Assembly (NCBI GenBank): GCA_023665425.1
Contig: JAMPDX010000009.1
Span: 1-43,609 of the forward strand
From: Muribaculaceae bacterium
GTDB lineage: Bacteria; Bacteroidota; Bacteroidia; Bacteroidales; Muribaculaceae
DNA: 43,609 nt
Reading direction: 5' to 3'
Below, one piece after another: positions 24,444 through 32,691 of this stretch. Numbering within the stretch: the first letter of the stretch is position 1; each line of letters starts with the position of its first letter. The position numbers were made by a program, and so were the translations under genes. A model generated the notes under the pieces. The model did no database searches and was not told the origin of the DNA. It saw only the letters and a program-made list of their open reading frames with translations.

Positions 24444-25550
24444 ATGAATGTCACATCCCCTTTAATGCCGGATTTTGAGGCCTTTACGCAATTGATAGCA
24501 CAGCTCTGGGATAGCCGCCGTATCACCAACTCTGGCTCGCTGCATCACGCGCTTGAGAAGCGGCTGGCCGACTATTTGGGGGTGCCATATATCAGCTTAT
24601 TTGCCAACGGCACGCTTCCGCTCATGGTGGCCCTCAAAGCCTTTGACTTGGAGAGGGGGGAAGTGATTACTACCCCCTACAGCTTCGTGGCTACCACTCA
24701 TGCATTACACTGGAGCGGCATGAAACCGGTATTCGCCGATATTGAGCCGGGACATTGCACTCTTTCAGTGGAGGCAGCCGAAAGGGCCATAACTCCACAG
24801 ACCAAGGCTATTATGCCGGTGCATGTCTATGGTTACCCTTGCGATGTAGATGGCTTTGAGCGACTTGGCAGACAATATGGTTTGCCGATAATTTATGATG
24901 CAGCCCACGCTTTTGGGGTAAGGCTTGACGGCGAGTCGCTGATGTTGAAGGGAGATTTGGCTGCTATGAGCTTTCATGCCACAAAGGTCTTCAACACTAT
25001 TGAGGGGGGAGCCCTAATATGCCATTCGGCTGAGATGAAGCAGAAGATTGACAGACTAAAGAATTTCGGTTTCGCCGGGGAGACGCAGATTGTCGGAATA
25101 GGTATCAATGCCAAACTAGACGAGCTCCGAAGTGCCTGGGGGCTGTTAAATCTCGAGCAGATAGATAGAGCTATAGCACGCCGCGCCGAGCTCAGTCAGC
25201 TCTATCGTGAACTCCTTGGCAATCATTCGCTGATACGCCTTCTCAGCCCGATAGAAGGATTGCAATACAACTACTCCCACATGCCGATTTTTGTCGCTCC
25301 TGAAGTACGCGATTCTCTCTACATGGCGTTGAAGAAAGAAGGTATATACTCGCGCAGATATTTCTACCCTCTCATCACCGATTTTGAACCGTATTCTGAT
25401 ATGTTGGCGCACCAGGCCGATAAAGCAAATTTGATACCCAATGCTACGGCTGCCGCTGCAAGCGTTCTCTGTCTGCCACTATATCCGGAATTGACTCCTG
25501 ATCATGTATCGTGCATCTGCAATTGTATATTGAATTTTCTACACAAATGA
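24444..25550 (+). CDS. DegT/DnrJ/EryC1/StrS-family PLP-dependent aminotransferase
   Basis: Encodes 368 residues. Family features: LFANGTLPLMVALKAF (cofactor phosphate binding), VITTPYSFVATTHAL, the Asp in IIYDAAHAFGV (about residue 152) that contacts the pyridine nitrogen, and the Schiff-base Lys in MSFHATKVFNTIEGGAL (about residue 181). These enzymes transaminate nucleotide-linked ketosugars to amino sugars for surface glycans. The exact sugar (for example a 4-amino-4,6-dideoxy hexose) cannot be read from the sequence. It is 23 nt after the flippase and overlaps the next gene by 4 nt. Confidence 0.92.
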   Translation: MNVTSPLMPDFEAFTQLIAQLWDSRRITNSGSLHHALEKRLADYLGVPYISLFANGTLPLMVALKAFDLERGEVITTPYSFVATTHALHWSGMKPVFADIEPGHCTLSVEAAERAITPQTKAIMPVHVYGYPCDVDGFERLGRQYGLPIIYDAAHAFGVRLDGESLMLKGDLAAMSFHATKVFNTIEGGALICHSAEMKQKIDRLKNFGFAGETQIVGIGINAKLDELRSAWGLLNLEQIDRAIARRAELSQLYRELLGNHSLIRLLSPIEGLQYNYSHMPIFVAPEVRDSLYMALKKEGIYSRRYFYPLITDFEPYSDMLAHQADKANLIPNATAAAASVLCLPLYPELTPDHVSCICNCILNFLHK

Positions 25551-26317
25551 ATACTGAAAACTTACGTATATTGCTCGACAAGGCGGTCCTCGACATCAAT
25601 GTGCCGGAATTTGTCTGCGATGACCCGGTGCAATTTCCGCGCCGTTTCAGTCGCCCGCAAGACATTGAGATTGTAGCATTCCTGAGTGCTGTCATGGCGT
25701 GGGGGCGACGCCCCATGATACTCCGCGACTGCGAGCGGCTGTTGCAATTGATGGATAATCAACCGCTTGCATACACACTGTCCGGTGACTTTGAGCAGCT
25801 GCCGGACAGCCTTAATATCCACCGAACGATGTTTGCATCACATCTCAAATATATGCTTCGTGGCTTCAGACGCATCATGAAGGAGTATGGCTCTGTCGAA
25901 GCGTTCTGCCGAGCTAATGTCAGAAAAGATGCGGATATGGCACCATGGATATTTGGAGAGACTCTGAGAGCTCTTATGGCCTACGAGAACGGCGGAACGT
26001 CCTGCAGCGAATGTATCCCTACCCGCATGGATAAAACGGCTCTGAAACGCATTAATATGGCCCTGAGATGGCTCGTCCGCGACGATGGTATTGTCGACAT
26101 GGGTATATGGCAAGCACTCACACCTCGGCAACTTTACATACCCCTTGACGTTCATGTAGGCAACACGTCGCGTACTCTGGGGCTACTCACCCGCAAGAGC
26201 AACGACTGTCTCGCCGCCCAACAACTCACCAACTCTCTCCGCGCCTTCGACCCAACCGACCCCACCAAATACGACTTCGCCCTCTTCGGCCTCGGTATAA
26301 CCCACCGCCTCTCCTAA
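25547..26317 (+). CDS. TIGR02757-family (DUF2400) protein
   Basis: Encodes 256 residues from ATG 25547, which overlaps the aminotransferase stop (ATGA). An earlier in-frame ATG at 25511 lies inside the previous gene and is not preferred. Visible family features are PVQFPRRFSRPQDIEIVAFL, SAVMAWGRRPMI, INMALRWLVRDDGIVDMGIW and YIPLDVHVGNTSRTLGL. The family is uncharacterised; its helical layout recalls HhH-type DNA glycosylases, but this is a weak analogy. It is the last gene before the repeat cluster and the reversed ribosomal operon. Confidence 0.87.
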   Translation: MNTENLRILLDKAVLDINVPEFVCDDPVQFPRRFSRPQDIEIVAFLSAVMAWGRRPMILRDCERLLQLMDNQPLAYTLSGDFEQLPDSLNIHRTMFASHLKYMLRGFRRIMKEYGSVEAFCRANVRKDADMAPWIFGETLRALMAYENGGTSCSECIPTRMDKTALKRINMALRWLVRDDGIVDMGIWQALTPRQLYIPLDVHVGNTSRTLGLLTRKSNDCLAAQQLTNSLRAFDPTDPTKYDFALFGLGITHRLS

Positions 26318-26489
26318 TCCACCCCATGGCACACACTTTCCAACACGGCCTATCGTCTTTGCAATGCATATACTTGTGTTGGCAAATATATACCATATGT
26401 AGGTATTATTAATCCAAGTTTTACAAGTAGTATCTAATAGAATATGTAATAATGGTTAAAAGGTGGTGTTGAAAAACTAAACGATATGC

Positions 26490-27010
26490 GCATGAAGGTG
26501 TCCGCCAGGACACCGACTTTTAGTAACCTCGTACACACGCGGCGACTGCCGTGGGTGTGCGGGGTTGGGTAGGCTCTTGAAGGTGTCCGCCAGGACACCG
26601 ACTTACTGCTTGTTAATGTTTTACACGTTAACTTTCGAAACCTAAATATCTAATTGAATATGTAATGGTTAGGAGTGTCCGCATGGACACTCCTAACCAT
26701 ATTCGTGCCCTTCTGAAAGGTATGGTTGGGTATCTTCGGAGATATGAGTATTAGCGCGCATCTCCTTGATTGCAGACGTTCCAAATATGTACCACGGAGT
26801 TTGTACTATTTACCATTGTCTGCTGAAGCATTATTATATGGCGTCTGCGCACAGGGGCGGTTGGCGAGCACGGCGCATTACAATACCGTATACGCAGAGA
26901 CGCTGTCTGTCAGGACACTGATTTATCGGTAGCCCCATACATACACGGCGAAGCCGTGGATGCGCGTAGTTAAATATGCGGACAAAATGGTGTCGGCCAG
27001 GACACCGATT
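26490..27010. repeat. Cluster of palindromic repeats including copy B of the rplP-flanking repeat
   Basis: Two identical palindromes GGTGTCC-GCCA-GGACACC (26497-26514 and 26582-26599), each followed by GACTT, flank an imperfect hairpin at about 26525-26566. A 32-bp palindrome GGTTAGGAGTGTCC-GCAT then GGACACTCCTAACC lies at 26667-26698. A variant GGTGTCG-GCCA-GGACACC is at 26989-27006 and a decayed one near 26903-26919. CACGGC-GAA-GCCGTG is near 26944-26958. Positions 26603-26634 match 2135-2166 exactly in inverted orientation. No transposase or convincing gene is present in the 940-nt gap between 26317 and 27258. Confidence 0.85.
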
Positions 27011-27149
27011 TACTGCTGAAAATTATTCAATTGTTGTGGGTAGCGAGGTTGATGTGTTTGTGCTCACCAAACGTCGCAGTCAGCTGACCCGTAGTTTGGG
27101 ACGTTTACTCTTGGTCCGCTGACGCGTTATTATAGACGCACATATAAAT

Positions 27150-27184
27150 ACAAAAGTCGATAATGAACCATTACCGACTTTTGT
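27150..27184 (-). terminator. Terminator of the alpha ribosomal operon, after rplQ
   Basis: ACAAAAGTCG and TAATG on the + strand pair with CATTA and CGACTTTTGT across a three-base loop, a stem of about 15 bp with one mismatch. In the - direction the stem ends in CTTTTGTATTTAT. It lies about 75 nt beyond the rplQ stop codon. Confidence 0.82.
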
Positions 27185-27257
27185 GTTTATTGAGATGATT
27201 ATGTGCACAAGTATATACACATAACCTATTATTGCATGTTGCGAGAAGGTCAGGTGA

Positions 27258-27737
27258 TTACTCAGCCTTTGCCTCTTCTGCAGCGGATGCTTCAGCGACG
27301 GGTGCCTCTGCTGTTACCTTCTTGCGTGAGCGGCGGGTACGTTTGGGCTTCTTCTCTCCCTTAGCTGCGAGCATTGCCTCGTTGAAGTCTACCAACTCAA
27401 TGAAGCACATCTCAGCGTTGTCACCCAGACGGTGACCGGTCTTGAGGATGCGAGTGTAGCCACCGGGACGGTCGGCAATCTTGTCAGCGATAACACCGAA
27501 CAGCTCCTTGACAGCCTCTTTGTTCTGCAGGTATGAGAATACCAGACGACGGTTGGCCATGTCATCCTTCTTTGCGCGATTGATAATGGGCTCGGCAAAG
27601 ATGCGGAGGGCTTTTGCCTTGGCCAGGGTTGTTGTGATTCTCTTGTGCATGATCAGTGAGATGGTCATGTTTGAGAGAAGCGCGTCGCGGTGAGCCTTCT
27701 TTCTGCCAAGGTGGTTGAATTTATTATTGTGTCTCAT
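27258..27737 (-). CDS. rplQ: 50S ribosomal protein L17 (bL17) with acidic/alanine-rich tail
   Basis: Encodes 159 residues starting [20 protein letters not shown], the L17 signature, with [20 protein letters not shown] and [21 protein letters not shown]17 surrounds the polypeptide exit tunnel. Beyond about residue 130 the protein has an extension rich in Lys/Arg, then Ala/Glu ([16 protein letters not shown]), longer than in E. coli (127 residues) but usual in Bacteroidetes. It is the last gene of the reversed alpha operon, 22 nt after rpoA, and is followed by a hairpin terminator. Confidence 0.97.
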   Translation of the reverse strand: MRHNNKFNHLGRKKAHRDALLSNMTISLIMHKRITTTLAKAKALRIFAEPIINRAKKDDMANRRLVFSYLQNKEAVKELFGVIADKIADRPGGYTRILKTGHRLGDNAEMCFIELVDFNEAMLAAKGEKKPKRTRRSRKKVTAEAPVAEASAAEEAKAE

Positions 27738-27759
27738 CGTTTTTCTGCGTTAATTTCAG

Positions 27760-28758
27760 TTAATCCTGATTTAGTTTGTATTTTGAAATGTCCATTCCGA
27801 AAGACAAGTGGAGGTTCTCCAACAAGTTGTCGAGCTCTGTAAGTGACTTCTTACCAAAGTTGCGGAACTTCAGCAGGTCGGTCTTATTGAAGCCTACAAG
27901 GTCTCCAAGGGTCTCTACTTCAGCGCTCTTCAAGCAGTTGAGGGCACGCACACTGAGGTCCATGTCTGAAAGCTTTGTCTTGAGGAGTTGGCGCATGTGG
28001 AGCACCTCCTCATCAAACTCTTCGGTGCCCTCCTCTTGGGGAGCCTCGAGAGTTATCTTCTCATCTGAGAAGAGCATGAAGTGATATATGAGTATCTTTG
28101 AAGCCTCTTTGAGTGCATCTTCCGGAGAAATAGAGCCATCAGTGGTGACTTCGAGTGTCAGCTTCTCATAGTCGGTCTTCTGCTCCACACGGTAATTGTC
28201 TACTGTATATTTTACATTGACAATCGGGGTGTAGATAGAGTCGATGGCTATGATATTAAGCTCTGAGGTGCCGATCATCTCTCGATTTTCGTCGGCGGGA
28301 ACCCAACCACGTCCTTTATTGATGGTGAACTCCATGTTGAAGCCCTGTGTCGGGTCAAGATGGCAGATCTCCAATTCGGGGTTGAGCACCTCGAAGCCAG
28401 TTATTACCTTACCCAAGTCGCCGGCCTTGAACACATCTTGTCCCGACACTGAGACAGTGGCAGTCTCGGTATCAGTGTCGTCAACCACCTGTTTGAAGCG
28501 CACTTTCTTGAGGTTCAAGATGATATTGGTCACATCCTCTTTCACACCGGGGATGGTGCCCAACTCATGCGCTACACCATCGATACGGATTGAACAGATG
28601 GCAAAGCCGCCAAGCGAGGAAAGCAAAATCCTGCGCAATGCGTTGCCTACCGTCTGACCGTAACCCGGCTCCAGAGGCTTGAACTCAAACTTACCGAAGG
28701 AGTCGGAGGCTTCCAACATGATTACTTTGTCGGGTTTCTGAAATGCTAAAATAGCCAT
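27760..28758 (-). CDS. rpoA: DNA-directed RNA polymerase alpha subunit
   Basis: Encodes 332 residues. The N-terminal dimerisation domain contains [20 protein letters not shown] then LSSLGG, and the beta-binding region [12 protein letters not shown] short acidic linker ([11 protein letters not shown], about residues 243-253) leads to the C-terminal domain with [20 protein letters not shown] and [17 protein letters not shown], the helix-hairpin-helix that binds promoter UP elements and activators. It is normally encoded between rpsD and rplQ, as here. All motifs look intact. Confidence 0.98.
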   Translation of the reverse strand: MAILAFQKPDKVIMLEASDSFGKFEFKPLEPGYGQTVGNALRRILLSSLGGFAICSIRIDGVAHELGTIPGVKEDVTNIILNLKKVRFKQVVDDTDTETATVSVSGQDVFKAGDLGKVITGFEVLNPELEICHLDPTQGFNMEFTINKGRGWVPADENREMIGTSELNIIAIDSIYTPIVNVKYTVDNYRVEQKTDYEKLTLEVTTDGSISPEDALKEASKILIYHFMLFSDEKITLEAPQEEGTEEFDEEVLHMRQLLKTKLSDMDLSVRALNCLKSAEVETLGDLVGFNKTDLLKFRNFGKKSLTELDNLLENLHLSFGMDISKYKLNQD

Positions 28759-28780
28759 ATTATGGGTCTCTATTTATTTA

Positions 28781-29386
28781 TTATTTAGAATACAACTCAA
28801 CTATCAACTGTTCCTTGATGGTCTCGGGAATATCTTCACGCTGCGGCAGGTGAAGGAACTTGCCACCCTTCAGACTCTCATCCCACTCTATCCAGGGATA
28901 TTTGCTGTGGTTGAAACCGCCAAGTGAGTCAGCTATTACCTCGAGAGATTTGCTCTTCTCGCGAACGGCAACTACGTCGCCGGGCTTTACTTGATAAGAG
29001 GGAATGTTGACTACCTTGCCATTGACAGTGATGTGCTTGTGCAGAACGATTTGACGTGCTGCGGGACGTGTGGGAGCTATACCCAGACGGTAAACAACGT
29101 TGTCCAGACGGCTCTCCAGAAGCTGAAGGAGCACCTCACCGGTAATACCCTTGGTGCGTGCTGCGCGCTCAAAGAGGTTGCGGAACTGACGCTCGAGTAC
29201 ACCGTATGTATATTTTGCTTTCTGCTTCTCACGCAGCTGCATGCCATACTCTGAAGTCTTGCGACGACGGTTCTGGCCATGCTGTCCTGGGGGATAATTC
29301 TTCTTTGCCAGAACTTTATCCTCACCAAAAATTGCCTCGCCGAATTTGCGGGCTATCTTAGTCTTTGGGCCTGTATATCTTGCCAT
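28781..29386 (-). CDS. rpsD: 30S ribosomal protein S4 (uS4)
   Basis: Encodes 201 residues starting [20 protein letters not shown]. The S4 RNA-binding domain is clear in [20 protein letters not shown] and [20 protein letters not shown]. There are no zinc-binding cysteines in the N-terminal part, so it is the Cys-free form. S4 nucleates 30S assembly and in many bacteria represses its own operon. Unusually, 688 nt of non-coding sequence separate it from rpsK, its normal immediate upstream neighbour. Confidence 0.97.
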   Translation of the reverse strand: MARYTGPKTKIARKFGEAIFGEDKVLAKKNYPPGQHGQNRRRKTSEYGMQLREKQKAKYTYGVLERQFRNLFERAARTKGITGEVLLQLLESRLDNVVYRLGIAPTRPAARQIVLHKHITVNGKVVNIPSYQVKPGDVVAVREKSKSLEVIADSLGGFNHSKYPWIEWDESLKGGKFLHLPQREDIPETIKEQLIVELYSK

Positions 29387-30074
29387 TGCTAAAGTTTACT
29401 CTTTAAATTAAAGTTGTTGTGTCTGTTGTCTCCTGCGGTAACACCTGCATTTACTGTAATGATAGTTTCCGGTGACATTGGCTCAGATTGTACTTTATTG
29501 TACCCGAGCAGATTGTGGCCAATGGATTGATTTTATCGGGCCCATTGCTCTCTTATCTTTGCACCTTTTTAACTTTTCATTTACAAGTAAATACCTGAAT
29601 CATCTTGTTTGAGATATCTGTAAATATTACCGTATGAGCCAACTTTAGACTTAATGTGCCTCTTTAGCGCAGCCGCGACTTCCGAGAGAAAGTGGAAATG
29701 GAAGTCTATTCGCATTCAGAGTCACAGTGAGTGTTGTTTTGTTTGCCTTTGTTTTAGGTTTGCTTTATCTTCTGCCCCGAGGCATCCAATCGTAGCGGTG
29801 AAACATTTGGCGGAAAGCCCCATTATCAATTCAGCTTGTTTATGCTCTCCTCGCTTCTAATTGTTCTTACTGTGTGTCCGTTGCTCTCTTCATTACGAGC
29901 ACTTTAAATGAGTCGAATTTGGCAACATTCAGAGCGGGAGCTTGATGAGTCACACAAAGCGTCAGCATCAAAGGGAAGTGAGTGTTACAGCATCATTGAC
30001 TTTTCGTGACAGAGGGATGAAAGAAAACCTAAATTGATAAGGCGATGGTTGAAAATTCGCTCTTCCGATGGAGA
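29387..30074 (-). other. 688-nt non-coding spacer inside the alpha operon, between rpsK and rpsD
   Basis: No convincing gene is found on either strand. The 68-codon + strand frame at 29654-29860 lacks a credible start region and family features. The stretch has mixed composition, a short palindrome around ATTTAC-AAG-TAAAT (about 29580) and a + strand TATCTTTG (29554-29561) that matches a -7 box but lacks a good -33 element. No terminator or - strand promoter is obvious, so rpsD should still be read from the rpsM promoter. In related genomes rpsK and rpsD are usually separated by tens of bases. What this spacer holds is unknown. Confidence 0.6.
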
Positions 30075-30464
30075 TTACACTCTTCTTCTCTTGGGGGGAC
30101 GACAACCATTGTGGGGCAGCGGTGTAACGTCGATTATCTCTACAACCTCGATGCCGGCACCGTGGATTGTACGGATAGCAGACTCACGGCCATTGCCCGG
30201 GCCTTTTACATAAGCCTTCACCTTGCGAAGGCCAAGGTCGTATGCTACTTTTGCGCAATCCTGGGCTGCCATCTGTGCGGCGTAAGGAGTATTCTTCTTT
30301 GACCCGCGGAAGCCCATCTTGCCTGCTGAAGACCATGAGATTACCTGGCCTTCGCTGTTAGTCAAGCATACGATGATGTTGTTGAAAGAGGAGTGAACGT
30401 GCAGCTGACCCATAGCGTCAACCTTGACATTTCTCTTCTTTGCTGCGACTGTCTTCTTTGCCAT
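30075..30464 (-). CDS. rpsK: 30S ribosomal protein S11 (uS11)
   Basis: Encodes 129 residues. Core motifs: [60 protein letters not shown] and the C-terminal [19 protein letters not shown]11 forms part of the 30S platform near the mRNA exit. It starts 9 nt after rpsM. Length is normal. Its downstream neighbour rpsD is displaced by a 688-nt spacer. Confidence 0.98.
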   Translation of the reverse strand: MAKKTVAAKKRNVKVDAMGQLHVHSSFNNIIVCLTNSEGQVISWSSAGKMGFRGSKKNTPYAAQMAAQDCAKVAYDLGLRKVKAYVKGPGNGRESAIRTIHGAGIEVVEIIDVTPLPHNGCRPPKRRRV

Positions 30465-30473
30465 ACTTTAATT

Positions 30474-30854
30474 TTATTTAGTAGCTTTCTTCTTGTTAGC
30501 AACTGTTTTCTTACGACCCTTACGTGTGCGAGCATTGTTCTTTGTGCTCTGGCCACGCACGGGCAGACCGATACGGTGACGGATGCCACGATAACAACCT
30601 ATATCCATAAGGCGCTTAATGTTAAGCTGGATCTCGCTGCGAAGGTCACCCTCCACCTTGTAGTTTTCCTGGATCACCTCACGCACGGCGGCTGCCTGGT
30701 CATCAGTCCAGTCTTGTACTTTGATATCGCGGTCAACACCAGCCTTCTCCAGAATGGTGTTAGCTGCGCTACGGCCGATGCCGTAGATGTAAGTCAAGGC
30801 GATTTCGCCTCGTTTGTTTTGCGGCAAGTCTACGCCGACAATTCTTACTGCCAT
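30474..30854 (-). CDS. rpsM: 30S ribosomal protein S13 (uS13)
   Basis: Encodes 126 residues starting [20 protein letters not shown], with the [14 protein letters not shown] motif, the helix-hairpin region and the C-terminal [20 protein letters not shown] followed by a lysine-rich tail that reaches the P-site tRNA. First gene behind an internal promoter at 30878-30885, so it heads the alpha operon (rpsM-rpsK-rpsD-rpoA-rplQ). Confidence 0.98.
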   Translation of the reverse strand: MAVRIVGVDLPQNKRGEIALTYIYGIGRSAANTILEKAGVDRDIKVQDWTDDQAAAVREVIQENYKVEGDLRSEIQLNIKRLMDIGCYRGIRHRIGLPVRGQSTKNNARTRKGRKKTVANKKKATK

Positions 30855-30877
30855 ATACTTAGCTTAAAATTTTTGTG

Positions 30878-30885
30878 CAAAGTTA
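30878..30885 (-). promoter_or_regulatory. -7 element of the alpha operon, upstream of rpsM
   Basis: The complement of 30878-30885 is TAACTTTG, a perfect -7 box, 23 nt before the rpsM ATG. The -33 region is A/T-rich without a clear TTTG. The remaining 30886-31187 gap up to rpmJ contains no gene and no clear terminator that I can identify. Confidence 0.68.
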
Positions 30886-31187
30886 ATAAAAATTTTTGAA
30901 GTTATCTGCACACAGCACCCCCTTCGGGTGAGTATTTTAACAATTCAGGGATTTAACCTCCTTTTATATTGTCAATTTTACACCCTCTAAGCGTGACTTT
31001 GGCAAGCATCAACACCCGGGATATGCCGTCGTGCACAGTCAATCCTTCTTTTACATCCAAATGTCAATATTCGCCATCTAAGGCAGATTTAGCTCTTTTT
31101 AAGGCAAATTAATACATTGGGATGGCCATCATGCACGTTTTGACCCATTATTTAGGCCCGAAAGCGAGCTGATGACAAGCAGAACCA

Positions 31188-31304
31188 TTAGCCCTGACGC
31201 TGCTTGTACTTAGGATTTTTCTTGTTGATAACATAGAGTCTTCCCTTACGGCGTACAATTTTGCTGTCGGGAGTGCGCTTCTTGACTGAGGCTCTTACTT
31301 TCAT
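31188..31304 (-). CDS. rpmJ: 50S ribosomal protein L36 (bL36), zinc-free form
   Basis: Encodes 38 residues: [20 protein letters not shown] then [18 protein letters not shown]. It aligns with L36 over its whole length, but the four zinc-binding residues (three Cys and one His) of the classic form are absent, so this is the zinc-independent type. It follows infA by 25 nt, the usual order. About 300 nt of sequence without a recognisable gene separate it from rpsM. Confidence 0.93.
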   Translation of the reverse strand: MKVRASVKKRTPDSKIVRRKGRLYVINKKNPKYKQRQG

Positions 31305-31329
31305 TGTTTTGTTTATCTGTTTTAATTTG

Positions 31330-31548
31330 TTATTTGTATCGGAATGAGATACGGCCTTTTGACAAATCGTAGGGAGACATCTCCACTCTCACTTTGTCGC
31401 CGGGCAATATCTTAATGTAATGCATACGCATCTTACCGGAAATATGGGCGGTAATCTCGTGGCCATTCTCCAATTCAACTTTGAACATAGCATTGGACAA
31501 TGCCTCAAGTATTACACCATCAATCTCTATTGCAGCTTGTTTTGCCAT
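31330..31548 (-). CDS. infA: Translation initiation factor IF-1
   Basis: Encodes 72 residues, the standard length, with the OB-fold pattern [35 protein letters not shown] and [22 protein letters not shown]-1 binds the 30S A site during initiation. It lies 48 nt after map and 25 nt before rpmJ on the - strand, as in other Bacteroidales. Confidence 0.97.
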   Translation of the reverse strand: MAKQAAIEIDGVILEALSNAMFKVELENGHEITAHISGKMRMHYIKILPGDKVRVEMSPYDLSKGRISFRYK

Positions 31549-31596
31549 ATAATCTTGTTTCTGTATTTTAACTATTCTGATGATTTATGCTTTGAC

Positions 31597-32448
31597 TTAT
31601 ACTGAAGCCGGCTTTTCATCGTTTGCCGATTTTTTGCCGAGAACTTGTCGTGGCTTGCCGGGTATTGTGATTCCTTTCTCGCGGAGCACCTCTTCAATAT
31701 AATCGAAGGTGGTGAGTATTTCCGGATAATCATTGACCATGGCAAGTGTATGCTCGAAATGTGCACTTGGCTTGCGGTCGCGAGTGCGACACTGCCAGCC
31801 GTCCTGCTCTATAACGATATTTTTGCTGCCGAGGTTCACCATCGGCTCTATGCAGATACACATACCATTACGTAAGACTGCACCTATGCCGCGACGCCCG
31901 TAATTGGGCACCTCGGGGTCCTCGTGCATCTTACGGCCTATACCGTGGCCACACATCTCACGCACAATGCTGTAGCCATGTCGCTCACAATAGGTCTGCA
32001 CTGCATTGGCAATGTCGCCTATACGGCGCCCTACTTTTGCAGCTTCGATACCTTTGTAGAGGCTCTCCTTCGTGACATCAAGCAGGCGGAGCACCTTCTC
32101 ATCGACATCTCCTACAGGGAATGTATAGCAACTGTCACCATGATACCCATTGAGTTCTACTACACAGTCAGTACCTACGATGTCTCCCTCGCGCAATGCG
32201 TATGCAGAGGGGAAACCATGTACCACTGTCTCATTTACTTCAATACAAAGGGTACCGGGGAAGCCGCCATAGCCAAGACAGGCTGGTGAGCCACCGTTGT
32301 CGCAGATAAACTCACGAGCCACTGTGTCGAGCTTTTGAGTGGTAACTCCGGGCTCAACCCATTTAGCAACTTCTGCTAATGTGCGGCTGCACAAGTCAGA
32401 GGCTGCTCTTACAAGTTCGATTTCTTCAGCTGTCTTTAAAAAAATCAT
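31597..32448 (-). CDS. map: Methionine aminopeptidase, type I
   Basis: Encodes 283 residues. The pita-bread fold is recognisable: ETVVHGFPSAYALREGDIVG, the metal-binding Asp residues in GTDCVVEL and YHGDSCYTF, the His in MCGHGIGRKMHED, and the Glu residues in MCICIEPMVN and VIEQDGW. It removes initiator Met from nascent proteins. A Lys/Ser-rich C-terminal tail (about residues 262-283) extends past the usual end. It sits between secY and infA, as normal, but 243 nt separate it from secY, including a direct repeat and a hairpin. Confidence 0.95.
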   Translation of the reverse strand: MIFLKTAEEIELVRAASDLCSRTLAEVAKWVEPGVTTQKLDTVAREFICDNGGSPACLGYGGFPGTLCIEVNETVVHGFPSAYALREGDIVGTDCVVELNGYHGDSCYTFPVGDVDEKVLRLLDVTKESLYKGIEAAKVGRRIGDIANAVQTYCERHGYSIVREMCGHGIGRKMHEDPEVPNYGRRGIGAVLRNGMCICIEPMVNLGSKNIVIEQDGWQCRTRDRKPSAHFEHTLAMVNDYPEILTTFDYIEEVLREKGITIPGKPRQVLGKKSANDEKPASV

Positions 32449-32582
32449 TGTCTGACTTTCTCTTTCATCCTAATCAAGATTCACAAACGAATGAATATTA
32501 CTATCTTCTTATGAAAGTTACACTTTTCGTGAAGTCTGCAATTATATATTTGTGGAAGGATGAAAGCCTGTTAAAATACGTT

Positions 32583-32633
32583 TGTCTGTCAATAGACGTT
32601 GTCTGTATTGGATCCTGTCTGTCAATAGACGTT
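32583..32633. repeat. 18-bp direct repeat between secY and map
   Basis: TGTCTGTCAATAGACGTT occurs at 32583-32600 and again at 32616-32633, so the copies start 33 bp apart. Each copy contains the small inverted repeat GTCT/AGAC. It is a short tandem-like structure in the 243-nt gap between secY and map. I see no function. Confidence 0.7.
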
Positions 32634-32647
32634 ATTAGGTAAATATC

Positions 32648-32677
32648 CCGGGGTGAGCCCTTACAGACTCACTCCGG
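32648..32677 (-). terminator. Hairpin just after secY, possible weak terminator or processing site
   Basis: CCGGAGTGAG pairs with CTCACCCCGG on the - strand with one mismatch, 14 nt after the secY stop. It is followed by GATATTTACC, which is not a strong U-tract, so full termination is doubtful. Confidence 0.5.
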
Positions 32678-32691
32678 AAATATGTTGCTGC

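Noticed and set aside
22972..25550. Flippase and aminotransferase as part of a full capsule locus
   Set aside because: No glycosyltransferase, polymerase or nucleotide-sugar enzyme cluster adjoins them. The only glycosyltransferase is 13 kb away beside efp.
26726..26932. 68-codon + strand open frame in the palindrome cluster
   Set aside because: It is built from palindromic repeat sequence, has no domain-like or signal-like features and no promoter, so it is most likely chance.
26490..27010. Palindrome cluster as a CRISPR array
   Set aside because: Repeat spacing and lengths are irregular, the intervening sequences are themselves palindromic, and no cas gene is in the window.
29654..29860. 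68-codon + strand open frame in the rpsK-rpsD spacer
   Set aside because: Composition is unlike the neighbouring genes, there is no start context and no recognisable protein feature. A weak -7 box upstream is not enough.
32583..32633. 18-bp direct repeat as a regulatory operator pair for map
   Set aside because: There is no promoter next to it and no known regulator pattern. Kept only as a repeat.
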